DNA from: Pseudomonadota bacterium
GTDB taxonomy: Bacteria > Desulfobacterota > Desulfovibrionia > Desulfovibrionales > Desulfovibrionaceae
Direction of reading: 5' to 3'
DNA: 46,656 nucleotides
NCBI GenBank assembly: GCA_023403845.1
Contig: JAEYDL010000038.1
Location: 1 to 46,656 of the forward strand
Position numbers and translations under genes: made by a program. Under the pieces are notes generated by a model, which was given only the letters and a program-made list of their open reading frames with translations, was not told where the DNA came from and did not search any database. Positions 9,260 to 19,376 of the stretch are shown piece after piece (position 1 is the first letter of the stretch; every line of letters begins with the position of its first letter).

Positions 9260-9275
9260 TGGTATGACTCTTGCT
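9260..9275 (+). promoter_or_regulatory. Sigma-54 promoter reading rightward
   Basis: TGGTATGACTCTTGCT matches the -24/-12 consensus TGGYRYRN4TTGCW at all specified positions, with GG and GC separated by exactly 10 bases. Transcription should start near 9286. No co-directional protein gene follows; the minus-strand TAXI gene begins to overlap at 9581. Confidence 0.75.
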
Positions 9276-9286
9276 ATAAAGAAAAT

Positions 9287-9447
9287 GTTCCATGGCAGCG
9301 ACGGTTCGCGAACAGACCATTACGATTCTTCATCGCAATCATGTGCGTGGTCTGACGTGAAGATGTCCACCGTCGTCCCGCCACGGAGCGGAGCGAAAGC
9401 TCGACAACGCGGCGGAAGCGAGGCCCACGCTTCCGCCGCACCTTTTT
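9287..9447 (+). ncRNA. Candidate sigma-54-dependent small RNA
   Basis: The stretch lies between a consensus sigma-54 promoter and a strong intrinsic terminator, about 160 nt apart. It can fold: self-complementary GTTCGCGAAC (9304-9313), then CAGACCA (9313-9319) paired with TGGTCTG (9348-9354) enclosing a small CGCA/TGCG hairpin (9334-9347), then the terminator stem. An open frame from 9287 runs through the terminator and has no ribosome site and no protein-like composition. The RNA is inferred only from sequence signals; a relic leader of a lost gene is the main alternative. Confidence 0.4.
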
Positions 9448-9450
9448 CTC
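9409..9450 (+). terminator. Strong intrinsic terminator of the candidate RNA
   Basis: GCGGCGGAAGCG (9409-9420) pairs perfectly with CGCTTCCGCCGC (9428-9439), 7-base loop, followed by ACCTTTTTCTC. Orientation is rightward. Confidence 0.8.
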
Positions 9451-9526
9451 TGGAACGAATCGCGCCCTTCCGGGCTTTCGAAGGCCAACGTCCCGCCGGG
9501 CACGCCTCTCATGCATGTCTTGCGAC

Positions 9527-9566
9527 AAGGGCGGCGAAACCTCGTGTTCCGCCGCCCTTCTTCCTT
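9527..9566. terminator. Hairpin at the 3' end of the TAXI gene
   Basis: AAGGGCGGCG (9527-9536) pairs with CGCCGCCCTT (9550-9559). The T-rich CTTCCTTCC on the right suits rightward transcripts, but the position right after the TAXI stop suggests it also ends the minus-strand operon. Confidence 0.65.
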
Positions 9567-9580
9567 CCCTGAAACGAAAA

Positions 9581-10579
9581 CTAGTTCATCCAGCCGCGCT
9601 CGCGGTAATACTTCGCCGCTCCGGGATGCAACGGATAGGAAATTCCCTCAAAGGCCTTTTCCGGAATGAACGTATCCCACGTGGGATTGGCCATGGCGAT
9701 GCTGTCCCGGCCTTCGCAAAGAGCCTTGGTGATCTTGTAGACCAGATCGTCCGACATATTGGCGCGTACCATGATTTCGGCGGCTGTTCCGGCGCTTTGG
9801 ATATCTTCTCTGATCATGCCGCGGTACAGCCCCTTCTCGAATCTGACCGGAGTCATGAGGTACTTCTCTCCGAGTCTGGCGACGACTTCATCCGAAACGG
9901 GCAGCCAGCGCAATTCCGTACTGGTCGCCATTTCCGTCAGAAACCAGGCTTCCCCGGGACCGCCCCAGAACAGCATATCGACCTGTCCATCCTTGAGCAT
10001 GTTCGCCACATCATCAAAATTGTTGGCATACAGTTTGCCGCCCCATTTAGTGATGTCCTTGAAGTCGATGCCGTATTCGCCGAGCACCCAGCGCCCGAAC
10101 ACCTCACTGGCCGAACCGCGCGGACCATGCGCCAGACGCAGAGGGATCTTGCGTTCCCGGATCTGTTCGATGGAAGTGATGCCGGAATCGGCTCGCACGA
10201 CAATGTTCATCCTGGCGGAAGTGCGCAGATTGGCGATGGAAGCCACGTTGGTCACCGGCTTTTTAAAGGGGGCTACGCCCTTGTGCGCCGCCACGCCCAG
10301 AGCGATGGTTTCAGCCGCGATTTCCACTTCATTGTTCTGCAGGCGGATGGGGTTTGACATATCGCTGCCGGGAAGCAGCGTAATCGTGAGCTGGGGATCC
10401 AGATTATTGATCTCCTTGCCCACAGCCCCCATGCCGATATAGCCGGTTCCAGCCACGGGTCCGGCCACGAGCGTCAGCTTCGTGGGATTGGCCACGTCGG
10501 CTCGAACGACGGAAGGACCTGCGGCGACACAGGGCAAAACGACGGCGATCAACATGGCGAGTATACGGCGCGACAACAT
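9581..10579 (-). CDS. TAXI-family TRAP solute-binding protein
   Basis: A 332-residue exported binding protein of the TAXI family, which normally delivers dicarboxylates or amino acids to fused TRAP membrane proteins. It has a signal peptide (MLSRRILAMLIAVVLPCVAA onward, cleavage near residue 27), the family opening TLVAGPVAGTGYIGMGAVGKE, and the inner repeats LRTSARMNIVVRADSGI and AHGPRGSASEVFGRW. AAGGAGGG precedes the ATG. It follows the epimerase gene by 81 bases on the same strand and lies downstream of the minus-strand sigma-54 promoter. No TRAP membrane subunit is in the window, so it is an orphan here; it may pair with a permease elsewhere or act as a sensor input. Confidence 0.92.
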   Translation of the reverse strand: MLSRRILAMLIAVVLPCVAAGPSVVRADVANPTKLTLVAGPVAGTGYIGMGAVGKEINNLDPQLTITLLPGSDMSNPIRLQNNEVEIAAETIALGVAAHKGVAPFKKPVTNVASIANLRTSARMNIVVRADSGITSIEQIRERKIPLRLAHGPRGSASEVFGRWVLGEYGIDFKDITKWGGKLYANNFDDVANMLKDGQVDMLFWGGPGEAWFLTEMATSTELRWLPVSDEVVARLGEKYLMTPVRFEKGLYRGMIREDIQSAGTAAEIMVRANMSDDLVYKITKALCEGRDSIAMANPTWDTFIPEKAFEGISYPLHPGAAKYYRERGWMN

Positions 10580-10660
10580 CAGACTCCCTCCTTATGGTTG
10601 CTGACCAAACGATCCCGCTGAACGAAGCGTACGACCGGCACGAAGCCGACCCGGCGACGC

Positions 10661-11572
10661 TTAGGCGGTCTGCATCGCAATATGTTCACGGATGGCGCTG
10701 TCGAGATCGTATCGCGGGTTCCAGCCCCAATCCTCCCGCGCACATGTATCGTCGAGTCCTCGCGGATACGGCATTTCGTTCTGAACGTTCCGCTGCACGA
10801 AACGCAGCTTTGCCCCGGGGCATATTTCCAGCGCTCGCAGGGCGAATTCCCGCGCCGTCATGACCGGTGCCCCGATGTTGTATACACGCCGTCCCGGATC
10901 GGGCGCGGAATGGTAATCAAGAATGGCCTGCACTGCATTGCGGATATAGAGCCATGACCCCCGGGAATCGGGATCGATGACGTCCACCTCCTCGCCTCTG
11001 GCTATGCCGTCGAGCATCTGCGAATAAATGGCGGTGAAGCCGTTGCGCCGTCGTGGCCCGAAGGTGCGGGGAAAACGCAGCGCCCGGGCATCCAGACCGT
11101 GTTTTTCAGCATACCAGCGCAACAGATGCTCGCTGGCCAGCTTGGTCTGTCCATAGATATTCGGAGGATTCCTGGGAGCGTCGTCGGCAGCAGGATCACC
11201 CGCCTCCACTCCGAAGACGGCAAGGGAACTGAGCATGAAGAATCTGGAAATGCCAAGACTGAGCATGGCCTCCAGCAGCACGTTGGTCGACCGGAAATTG
11301 ACTTTCCAGGCATACAGGGGATTCCTGTCACAGGAGGCACCGATCATGGCTCCAAGATGAAAGATGTCCGTCGCCCGCGACTCGACCACGGCCCTGTAGA
11401 CGCCAAGCTCATCCGCCAGATCGCCCTTGATGAAAGAGACTCTTTCATCATCCCGCACGCTTCCCTCGGCGTAATCGAAAAGTGTCACCGTATACCCGCG
11501 TTCCAGAAGAGCATCCGTCAGAAAGGTTCCGACATGCCCTGTTCCTCCTGTAACAAGCGCCCGCATACTCAT
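10661..11572 (-). CDS. NAD-dependent epimerase/dehydratase family protein
   Basis: A 303-residue extended short-chain dehydrogenase. The NAD-binding TGGTGHVGTFL sits at residues 8-18, a Rossmann acidic end follows (VTLFDYAEG), and the catalytic pair is in YGQTKLASEHLL. It resembles UDP-glucose 4-epimerase/threonine-dehydrogenase-like enzymes but no nucleotide-sugar specific residues can be named with confidence. ATG at 11572 follows AAGGAGAAC; a second ATG is two codons later. It is the first gene after the minus-strand sigma-54 promoter, with a leader of about 145 nt, and is followed by the TAXI binding protein, suggesting a shared substrate. The reaction is unknown. Confidence 0.88.
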   Translation of the reverse strand: MSMRALVTGGTGHVGTFLTDALLERGYTVTLFDYAEGSVRDDERVSFIKGDLADELGVYRAVVESRATDIFHLGAMIGASCDRNPLYAWKVNFRSTNVLLEAMLSLGISRFFMLSSLAVFGVEAGDPAADDAPRNPPNIYGQTKLASEHLLRWYAEKHGLDARALRFPRTFGPRRRNGFTAIYSQMLDGIARGEEVDVIDPDSRGSWLYIRNAVQAILDYHSAPDPGRRVYNIGAPVMTAREFALRALEICPGAKLRFVQRNVQNEMPYPRGLDDTCAREDWGWNPRYDLDSAIREHIAMQTA

Positions 11573-11726
11573 GTTCTCCTTCTCGGCCCCTCAGTCTTCG
11601 TGCCGACAAATATGGACAGTTTTCAAAGTATATTAAACTAATAATCTCCTGTATTACACATAGATAGCATCTATTATTCCTGCTGCTGTTCTTTTACAGC
11701 ATCACATTTTATTTTGTGAATTTTTA

Positions 11727-11742
11727 AGCAAAAAACATACCA
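11727..11742 (-). promoter_or_regulatory. Sigma-54 promoter of the epimerase-TAXI operon
   Basis: On the minus strand the sequence is TGGTATGTTTTTTGCT, a full match to TGGYRYRN4TTGCW with 10 bases between GG and GC. It is nearly identical to the promoter at 9260-9275. Transcription would start near 11715 and reach the epimerase ATG after about 145 nt. Confidence 0.75.
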
Positions 11743-11827
11743 TCTCCAGATTTTTCAATACATCTTTCAAACCATGCGTTATTTTTGACAAGTAGTAGTA
11801 CAGCGCGTCCACCCTTTTCTTGATTTA

Positions 11828-11865
11828 ATGTCTAAAAACAAGACATGTCTGTCTAGACATGTCTA
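11828..11865. promoter_or_regulatory. Tandem upstream activator sites
   Basis: AGACATGTCT at 11841-11850 and TAGACATGTCTA at 11854-11865 lie 14 bp apart centre to centre, with an extra half site ATGTCTA at 11828-11834. They are 100-120 bp upstream of the minus-strand -24 element, the usual distance for an enhancer-binding protein. The adjacent activator at 7140-9083 is the obvious candidate to bind. Confidence 0.65.
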
Positions 11866-11991
11866 TTATACCCGATCCTCCTGCCGGAAAACCCCATGAA
11901 ACTGACGGGCGGCACACTTCTTCGGAGTTGTCCACGTCAGGCGTGCAGGATTGTCGAAGCGCAAGGGACTCCACGGCATGACAATAACAAA

Positions 11992-12020
11992 GGGCGGGAT
12001 GAACAAAATGCATCCCGCCC
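11992..12020 (-). terminator. Terminator of the DUF4139 gene
   Basis: GGGCGGGATG (11992-12001) pairs with CATCCCGCCC (12011-12020). On the minus strand it is followed by TTTGTTATT. Confidence 0.7.
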
Positions 12021-12092
12021 GTCATTTGCGCCGATGTCCTTGAGGCGCGCAGCCCGGCAGTTCACTGGAAAAGCCCCGGAGCCAAACGCATG

Positions 12093-13592
12093 TTACCGCC
12101 CGTCGAGCAACTCCATGGTATCGGGAGCCGAGGCCTCCACAGTATGCTCGATGGCCATTTTCTTTCCTGCGGGCACGTTCAGGTTCCAGACAAGCACATG
12201 GTCCTTTTCTTCCGGCTGCGGCGATGAGGCGGTCGAAACCTTGATGGCCTCGTCAGCGCTCCGGGGGGCAGGATCTTCGATGCGCACATCCACGGGCATG
12301 GAATGCCGGTTGGCGACGTCGAGCTTCCATGTCCACACGCGGGTCTGCCGCCTGTCTACAAAACCCTTCCGACCGCTCTGCCGCACATCCAGCTTCATGT
12401 CGACCGTGACGCGCGGGTCCGTGCCGAAATAGATCCCGCCATCATGGCCGCTCATGGAGAACAGACCGGACCCCACCGGCGATCCATCCACCAGATACAG
12501 AGCCTCGCCGGAAGGCAGCGTCAGCGTCTCCGGCAAAGTGACTTCGGCCATCAGGAACACGGCATTCGGCGATGAGGACGGACGGGCCACACGGACGAAA
12601 TGCGCTTTCCACGTGCTGTCATCCAGAGACAGACGGACGGGCGTTCCTGCCGGGATCGAACGCGTACCCAGTTCCCATGATGAGTAGGAAGCGCCCTCCT
12701 GCTGCGGCACACGGGCGGAAGCCTTCAGCGATACGGCCGCATCGTTGACTTCCATTCCTGCCGCCATGGGAGCCGCACGCAGTTCCGGACGCCGGTAGGG
12801 TCTCAGAATCCAGCTTCCGAGCGACTGCGGAGCCAGCCCGTCACCCGGAGAACCCGAACGCAGCGCCAGTTCGACCTGACGCCAGTCACGGCCCGTACTC
12901 TGACTGATTTCCGCTTCCTGCACAAAGACGATCTCGTTCCTGTCCGGATGCGCATCCAGCCTGTAAACCGGCCGCCAGCCGCAATTGAAAAGAGTATAGG
13001 AGCAGTGCGCCCGCACGACGCCGGAAACGCCGTCCACGCGCGCCGTTACCCGAACTTCCTCCCGATGCTCTCCCTTTTGTTCCAGCATCCGTCTGAGCCG
13101 TTCCACCTCTTTGCCGGCCTCCTCGAAACGAGGCTTCAGCGCTGCCAGTTCTTCATACAGCGCGGGCAGGCGTTCCTGCATACGCGCTTCCAGAGCATCC
13201 AGCACCTCGGGATTCACGCCAGGTCCCGGATTTTCCCACAAGGCCATGCGGGAACGGATTCCCGCCAAGGCGCCCTCCAGACGGGCGGCCTTTTGTTCCG
13301 CCTGCTCCAGTTCTTCCCGCAGCCGGGCCACATCCGGACTGTCCTTGCCCGCGACGGGGATGATCTCCCGGCTGAGCACGCTCCCCTTGTCCAGTACCAG
13401 GTTCAGGCTGCCGGCATCGGCCCCCGAAGGAAGCACGAAAGTTATTTCTCCATCGGATATCTTCAGGTCTTCGACCATCTGTACCCTGCCCCCGGCAGGA
13501 TACAACGTCACCTTCATGGACGCTTCCGCCCCTGCGGTGCCCCAAAGGCAGAACATGAACACCAAAGCCGGAACCACGCTTCGCATGCGCAT
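12093..13592 (-). CDS. Exported DUF4139 family protein
   Basis: A 499-residue protein with an N-terminal signal peptide (MRMRSVVPALVFMFCLWGTA), a first beta domain (KVTLYPAGGRVQMVEDL), a coiled coil of about 90 residues with LREELEQAEQKAARLE and VERLRRMLEQ heptads, and a C-terminal DUF4139 domain (SYTLFNCGWRPVYRLDAHP; EAEISQSTGRDW). The domain layout is that of DUF4140/DUF4139 proteins, for which no enzymatic role is known; periplasmic or surface structural functions are usually suggested. Start 13592 is preceded by GGGAGG. Open sequence reaching upstream to 13769 lacks protein character. It is a single-gene transcript with its own terminator. Confidence 0.85.
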   Translation of the reverse strand: MRMRSVVPALVFMFCLWGTAGAEASMKVTLYPAGGRVQMVEDLKISDGEITFVLPSGADAGSLNLVLDKGSVLSREIIPVAGKDSPDVARLREELEQAEQKAARLEGALAGIRSRMALWENPGPGVNPEVLDALEARMQERLPALYEELAALKPRFEEAGKEVERLRRMLEQKGEHREEVRVTARVDGVSGVVRAHCSYTLFNCGWRPVYRLDAHPDRNEIVFVQEAEISQSTGRDWRQVELALRSGSPGDGLAPQSLGSWILRPYRRPELRAAPMAAGMEVNDAAVSLKASARVPQQEGASYSSWELGTRSIPAGTPVRLSLDDSTWKAHFVRVARPSSSPNAVFLMAEVTLPETLTLPSGEALYLVDGSPVGSGLFSMSGHDGGIYFGTDPRVTVDMKLDVRQSGRKGFVDRRQTRVWTWKLDVANRHSMPVDVRIEDPAPRSADEAIKVSTASSPQPEEKDHVLVWNLNVPAGKKMAIEHTVEASAPDTMELLDGR

Positions 13593-14004
13593 GGAGGCCT
13601 CCCTTGCGATGATTTGCTGCGTGCGGAAGGGTCGGGTTTGAAAACTTCTTCCGCTCTGCGGCGAATGCCGCCTCGTCCTGTTTTTCCTTATACAGGGAAT
13701 CGCACCGCTTCGGAAGGATAATCCCGTCCCCCAGTCCTGTACGAATCCGCAGGCCCCGCATCCATGCACCGCATTCGCTGCAACGGGCTATCTCCCCCAC
13801 AGGCAAATGGCCATCCCCCGGGTTCAGCATCCTGGATCACATGTAACTAACACAAGTTCTATTCTCAGATGCCGTATTACAAGATACGAAAAACTGAAAG
13901 CGACGCGCAGCCGCACCGGAAGGCGGGTCTCTTTCCTGCCCGGTGCAGGACCTTTCCCACATGGAGTGCACCGTTCGGAGAGTGCTCTGCGCCTTGCGGT
14001 CGCT

Positions 14005-14037
14005 CAAAAAGAAAAGGTCCGGAAAAGCTTCCGGACC
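14005..14037 (-). terminator. Intrinsic terminator of secA
   Basis: GGTCCGGAA (14016-14024) pairs with TTCCGGACC (14029-14037). On the minus strand it is followed by TTTTCTTTTTG. Confidence 0.88.
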
Positions 14038-14057
14038 CGTGTGCTGCTGAAAAGATC

Positions 14058-16634
<2,577 letters not shown>

Positions 16635-16864
16635 GGGTACTCCCGGCAAAAGAGAAGAAATCGCGGCTTGTAACCGCGTCTCTATACATAAGACATGACT
16701 GGCGGATTGGCAAATGCGGCCAAACGAAAAATACCGGTTCCACTTCAGACGAAAGACGTTTTCCCCACTGTCGCGCCGACGAAATCCGGTTTCCGCGGCG
16801 AACGATTCCATTCTCCCCAGCCAGAAAGGAAACGGGAAGGGAAACGGCTGCTCCAAAGACCGTC

Positions 16865-16883
16865 GCCCCGGTCAGGCCGGGGC
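16865..16883 (-). terminator. GC hairpin after hypE
   Basis: GCCCCGG (16865-16871) pairs with CCGGGGC (16877-16883). No run of U follows on the minus strand, so this is only a possible terminator. Confidence 0.4.
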
Positions 16884-16890
16884 GATACGA

Positions 16891-17907
16891 TCAGCAGATG
16901 CGAGGCAGCTGGTCTCCCTCCAGCATGGACAACAACCGCCTCCCTCCGATGGGCGTCTTCAGAATCACCTGTCCCGGACGGGACGGCGCTTCCGGCGCGA
17001 GCACCGTGCCGATACGCACGGCTTCGCGGCCCTGAGGCTCGGAACGCAGTACGGCAAGCGCCGCTTCGGCCTTTTCTTCGGGCAGAAAACAGAGCATTTT
17101 CCCTTCATTGGCAAGATACAGCGGATCAAGTCCGAGAACATCGCAGCCCGAGCGGACTGCCTCGTGCACGGGGATGGCCTCTTCTTCCAGCGCGCAGACC
17201 ACGCCGGATTGTCCGGCAATCTCGTTGAGCGTGGTGGCCAGTCCGCCGCGCGTGGGATCGCGCAGCACATGGATGTCCCCCACTTCGAGCATCAGCCGTT
17301 CCACCATCCGGTTCAGCGCGGCACTGTCGCTTTCGACGCCCTGCAAAAAGGAAAGACTGTCCCGCTGTCCGAGTACGGCAAGTCCGTGGTCACCCACCGC
17401 TCCGCTGACGAGGATGGCGTCTCCGGGCCGGGCCCTGCTCCCTGAAGGGGCCGGATCGGCAAGAATTTCGCCGACGCCTGCCGTGGTGATGAACAGCTTG
17501 TCGCATGCGCCGCGCGGAACCACCTTCGTGTCTCCGGAAACGATGAGCACCCCGGCGTTCCGGGCGGCTTCGGCCATGGACGCCGTCACCCGCTCCAGAA
17601 GCTCCAGATCCAGCCCTTCTTCTAGAATGAAGGCGCAGGTGAGATACCTGGGGCGGGCGCCGAGCATGGACACGTCGTTGACCGTTCCGTGCACGGCCAG
17701 AGTTCCGATGTTTCCGCCGGGGAAAAACAGCGGAGTGACCGTGTACCCGTCGGTACTCATGGCAATGGGTCCCCTGATGTCGAGCTTGGCGGCATCATCC
17801 AGGGTACGCAGGACGGGATTGTCGAAATAGGAAAGAAACAGCTCGTTGATCAGCCGCTGGGAAGCGCGCCCGCCGCTGCCGCAGTCGAGAAGAAGCGTTT
17901 TCGTCAT
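16891..17907 (-). CDS. hypE: Hydrogenase maturation factor HypE
   Basis: HypE dehydrates a thiocarboxamide on its C-terminal cysteine to thiocyanate, giving the cyanide ligand of [NiFe]-hydrogenase. The 338-residue protein starts MTKTLLLDCGSGGRASQRLI, has the ATP-site segments TLDDAAKLD and GDTKVVPRG and ends in the diagnostic PRIC, with C338 the carrier residue. HypF would load the carbamoyl group but is not in the window, nor are hypABCD. It follows the UPF0280 and small membrane protein genes on the same strand after 95 bases. Only a weak AAAGGG site precedes 17907. Confidence 0.97.
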   Translation of the reverse strand: MTKTLLLDCGSGGRASQRLINELFLSYFDNPVLRTLDDAAKLDIRGPIAMSTDGYTVTPLFFPGGNIGTLAVHGTVNDVSMLGARPRYLTCAFILEEGLDLELLERVTASMAEAARNAGVLIVSGDTKVVPRGACDKLFITTAGVGEILADPAPSGSRARPGDAILVSGAVGDHGLAVLGQRDSLSFLQGVESDSAALNRMVERLMLEVGDIHVLRDPTRGGLATTLNEIAGQSGVVCALEEEAIPVHEAVRSGCDVLGLDPLYLANEGKMLCFLPEEKAEAALAVLRSEPQGREAVRIGTVLAPEAPSRPGQVILKTPIGGRRLLSMLEGDQLPRIC

Positions 17908-18002
17908 GAATAAACCCTTTGCAAATGCGGCCGGGCCGCAATAATGGTCGCAGGAAGCCCAAAGCGGGCGAACGCCAAGATTACGTCCTGAACTCCGATG
18001 GG

Positions 18003-18449
18003 TCAATCATTCGAGAGAACTTCGCCGCGGCCCTTCGTTTCCCGGCAATCGCAAACGCCGGTTCTCCCTCCCCCATTGGTCACTTTCTTCAGACGGGACA
18101 CGCGGTGGAGAAAGTCCCCTGGACGCCCTGTCCGGTCTGTCCCGTACGGCGCGGAAAGCAGGCAGGCCCAGCAAAACAGCGCGGGGCCGCCGAAAACGCA
18201 TCCCGTCAGCAGAACGAACAGGCCCTCAGCGCTTCTGCCAGCGTTCCAGCCCACGGCGACGCAAGCCACGGCAGGGACGAAAAAAAGCAGACCGAAAAGC
18301 AGACCGAGTCTCCCGAATCCAAAACGATCCGGCGTGCGGCGATGCAGCCACAAACACAGGACCAGAACGGCCAGCGAGGCCAGAAAGGCGTATGCGCCCC
18401 ATGCCAGAAGCGTTTCCAGGACAGCGGGAACGGGGTCTCCTTCGTTCAT
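18003..18449 (-). CDS. Small hydrophobic membrane protein, unknown
   Basis: A 148-residue protein with two or three membrane segments (about 13-35, LLAWGAYAFLASLAVLVLCL; about 47-66, LGLLFGLLFFVPAVACVAVG; about 74-95, GLFVLLTGCVFGGPALFCW) and a basic tail with a CDC motif. Its ATG overlaps the stop of the UPF0280 gene in an ATGA arrangement, which strongly supports real translation and a shared job. I recognise no family. Cysteine residues in the last membrane segment and tail could bind metal or a cofactor, but nothing shows that directly. Confidence 0.7.
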   Translation of the reverse strand: MNEGDPVPAVLETLLAWGAYAFLASLAVLVLCLWLHRRTPDRFGFGRLGLLFGLLFFVPAVACVAVGWNAGRSAEGLFVLLTGCVFGGPALFCWACLLSAPYGTDRTGRPGDFLHRVSRLKKVTNGGGRTGVCDCRETKGRGEVLSND

Positions 18450-19264
18450 ATCCGTATCTTCCCTTCCGGGACGCCGCCGGAAGAAGACTCTTCCACGTTT
18501 TCCACCACGGTCAGCTCCATGTCTCCCCAGATGCCCACGGCGCTGCCGCACTGCACGTAGACTCCGACAAGACCGGAGGAGGCGAAACCGCGGGCAAGGT
18601 CGATCACTTTCTCCACATCGTCGGGTCCATGCAGACGATTGCCCAGCGCCGTGGCCAAAGCGTCGGCGAACGCGCCGTCCGGAGAGCGGACCAGAGCCAG
18701 TTCTCCCCGACCGAAGCTCAGGGAATGCCCGATCGTCGCGGAGGAGGAGCACAGGGCCGTAGGACAGCCGGACGCCGCGATCTTCAGCCCCAGCGTCACG
18801 CCCGCCTCCGGGTCGGGCAGCAATCCCACGACTCTGTCCCGTCTGGACGCCATATAGATGTCTCCCCCGTTTTCCACGATCAGATCAGGAGACTGCGGAG
18901 CAAACCGCTCCACAAGAAGCTGGGCAATGGCTCCGGCCACGGCGGCAAACGGCCCGACACCCGCAGCCAGCGCGGCGGCGCTCATGCGCCGGACTATTTC
19001 AGGAACAAGCCCGGCCGGTTCCCGCAGGGGAACGGGAACCAGACTGTCCCGGAACTCGGGGTGAAGCACGATCCAGGCTTCAAGTCTGCCCCGAAGACGT
19101 CGCACTTCCTCCGTCATGGCGTCGATGAACGCCGACGAAAGGGGGGCCGCCGCAGTCACCTGCAGATCGGTTTCCCCAACCACGATGCGGAAACGGCATT
19201 CGCCCTCGCGCGGAACGCAGCGGTCCCGATATCCGCGCACGGGGTCCAGGTGGACTCTTTTCAT
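18446..19264 (-). CDS. UPF0280 family protein
   Basis: A 272-residue protein of the UPF0280 family, which is related to the ApbE flavin transferase fold. Typical signatures are GVGPFAAVAGAIAQLL, VENGGDIYM and GCPTALCSSSATIGHS. The family is common in methanogens and anaerobes and its role is not settled; flavin or pterin-cofactor chemistry is suggested only by fold. ATG at 19264 has AAAGGA 11 bases upstream; an ATG at 19276 is the alternative but leaves no spacing. The gene is divergent from argF and overlaps the next membrane-protein gene by ATGA. Confidence 0.88.
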   Translation of the reverse strand: MKRVHLDPVRGYRDRCVPREGECRFRIVVGETDLQVTAAAPLSSAFIDAMTEEVRRLRGRLEAWIVLHPEFRDSLVPVPLREPAGLVPEIVRRMSAAALAAGVGPFAAVAGAIAQLLVERFAPQSPDLIVENGGDIYMASRRDRVVGLLPDPEAGVTLGLKIAASGCPTALCSSSATIGHSLSFGRGELALVRSPDGAFADALATALGNRLHGPDDVEKVIDLARGFASSGLVGVYVQCGSAVGIWGDMELTVVENVEESSSGGVPEGKIRI

Positions 19265-19278
19265 GAGACGACGCATCC

Positions 19279-19307
19279 TTTACATTTAGTGCAATCGGTT
19301 TTAGAAA
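19279..19307 (+). promoter_or_regulatory. Possible sigma-70 promoter for argF
   Basis: TTTACA (19279-19284), a 17-bp spacer, and TAGAAA (19302-19307). It lies in the only gap between the divergent UPF0280 and argF genes. Confidence 0.4.
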
Positions 19308-19376
19308 ATCCCTCTTGCAAAGTCGAGACTCTCTGCTGCCTGCGGCGGCGTGCAACATTTTTCTCAGGAGAACAAC

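Noticed and set aside
9264..9572. Open frame of 102 codons on + beyond the sigma-54 promoter
   Set aside because: No ribosome site, Ser/Arg/Ala/Pro-rich composition without protein character, and it runs through two strong hairpin terminators.
13593..13830. Minus-strand open frame with a CSEC motif upstream of the DUF4139 gene
   Set aside because: It looks mildly protein-like for 60-80 codons but has no proper ribosome spacing and only stays open by running out of frame through the DUF4139 gene; could be a gene fragment, not enough to annotate.
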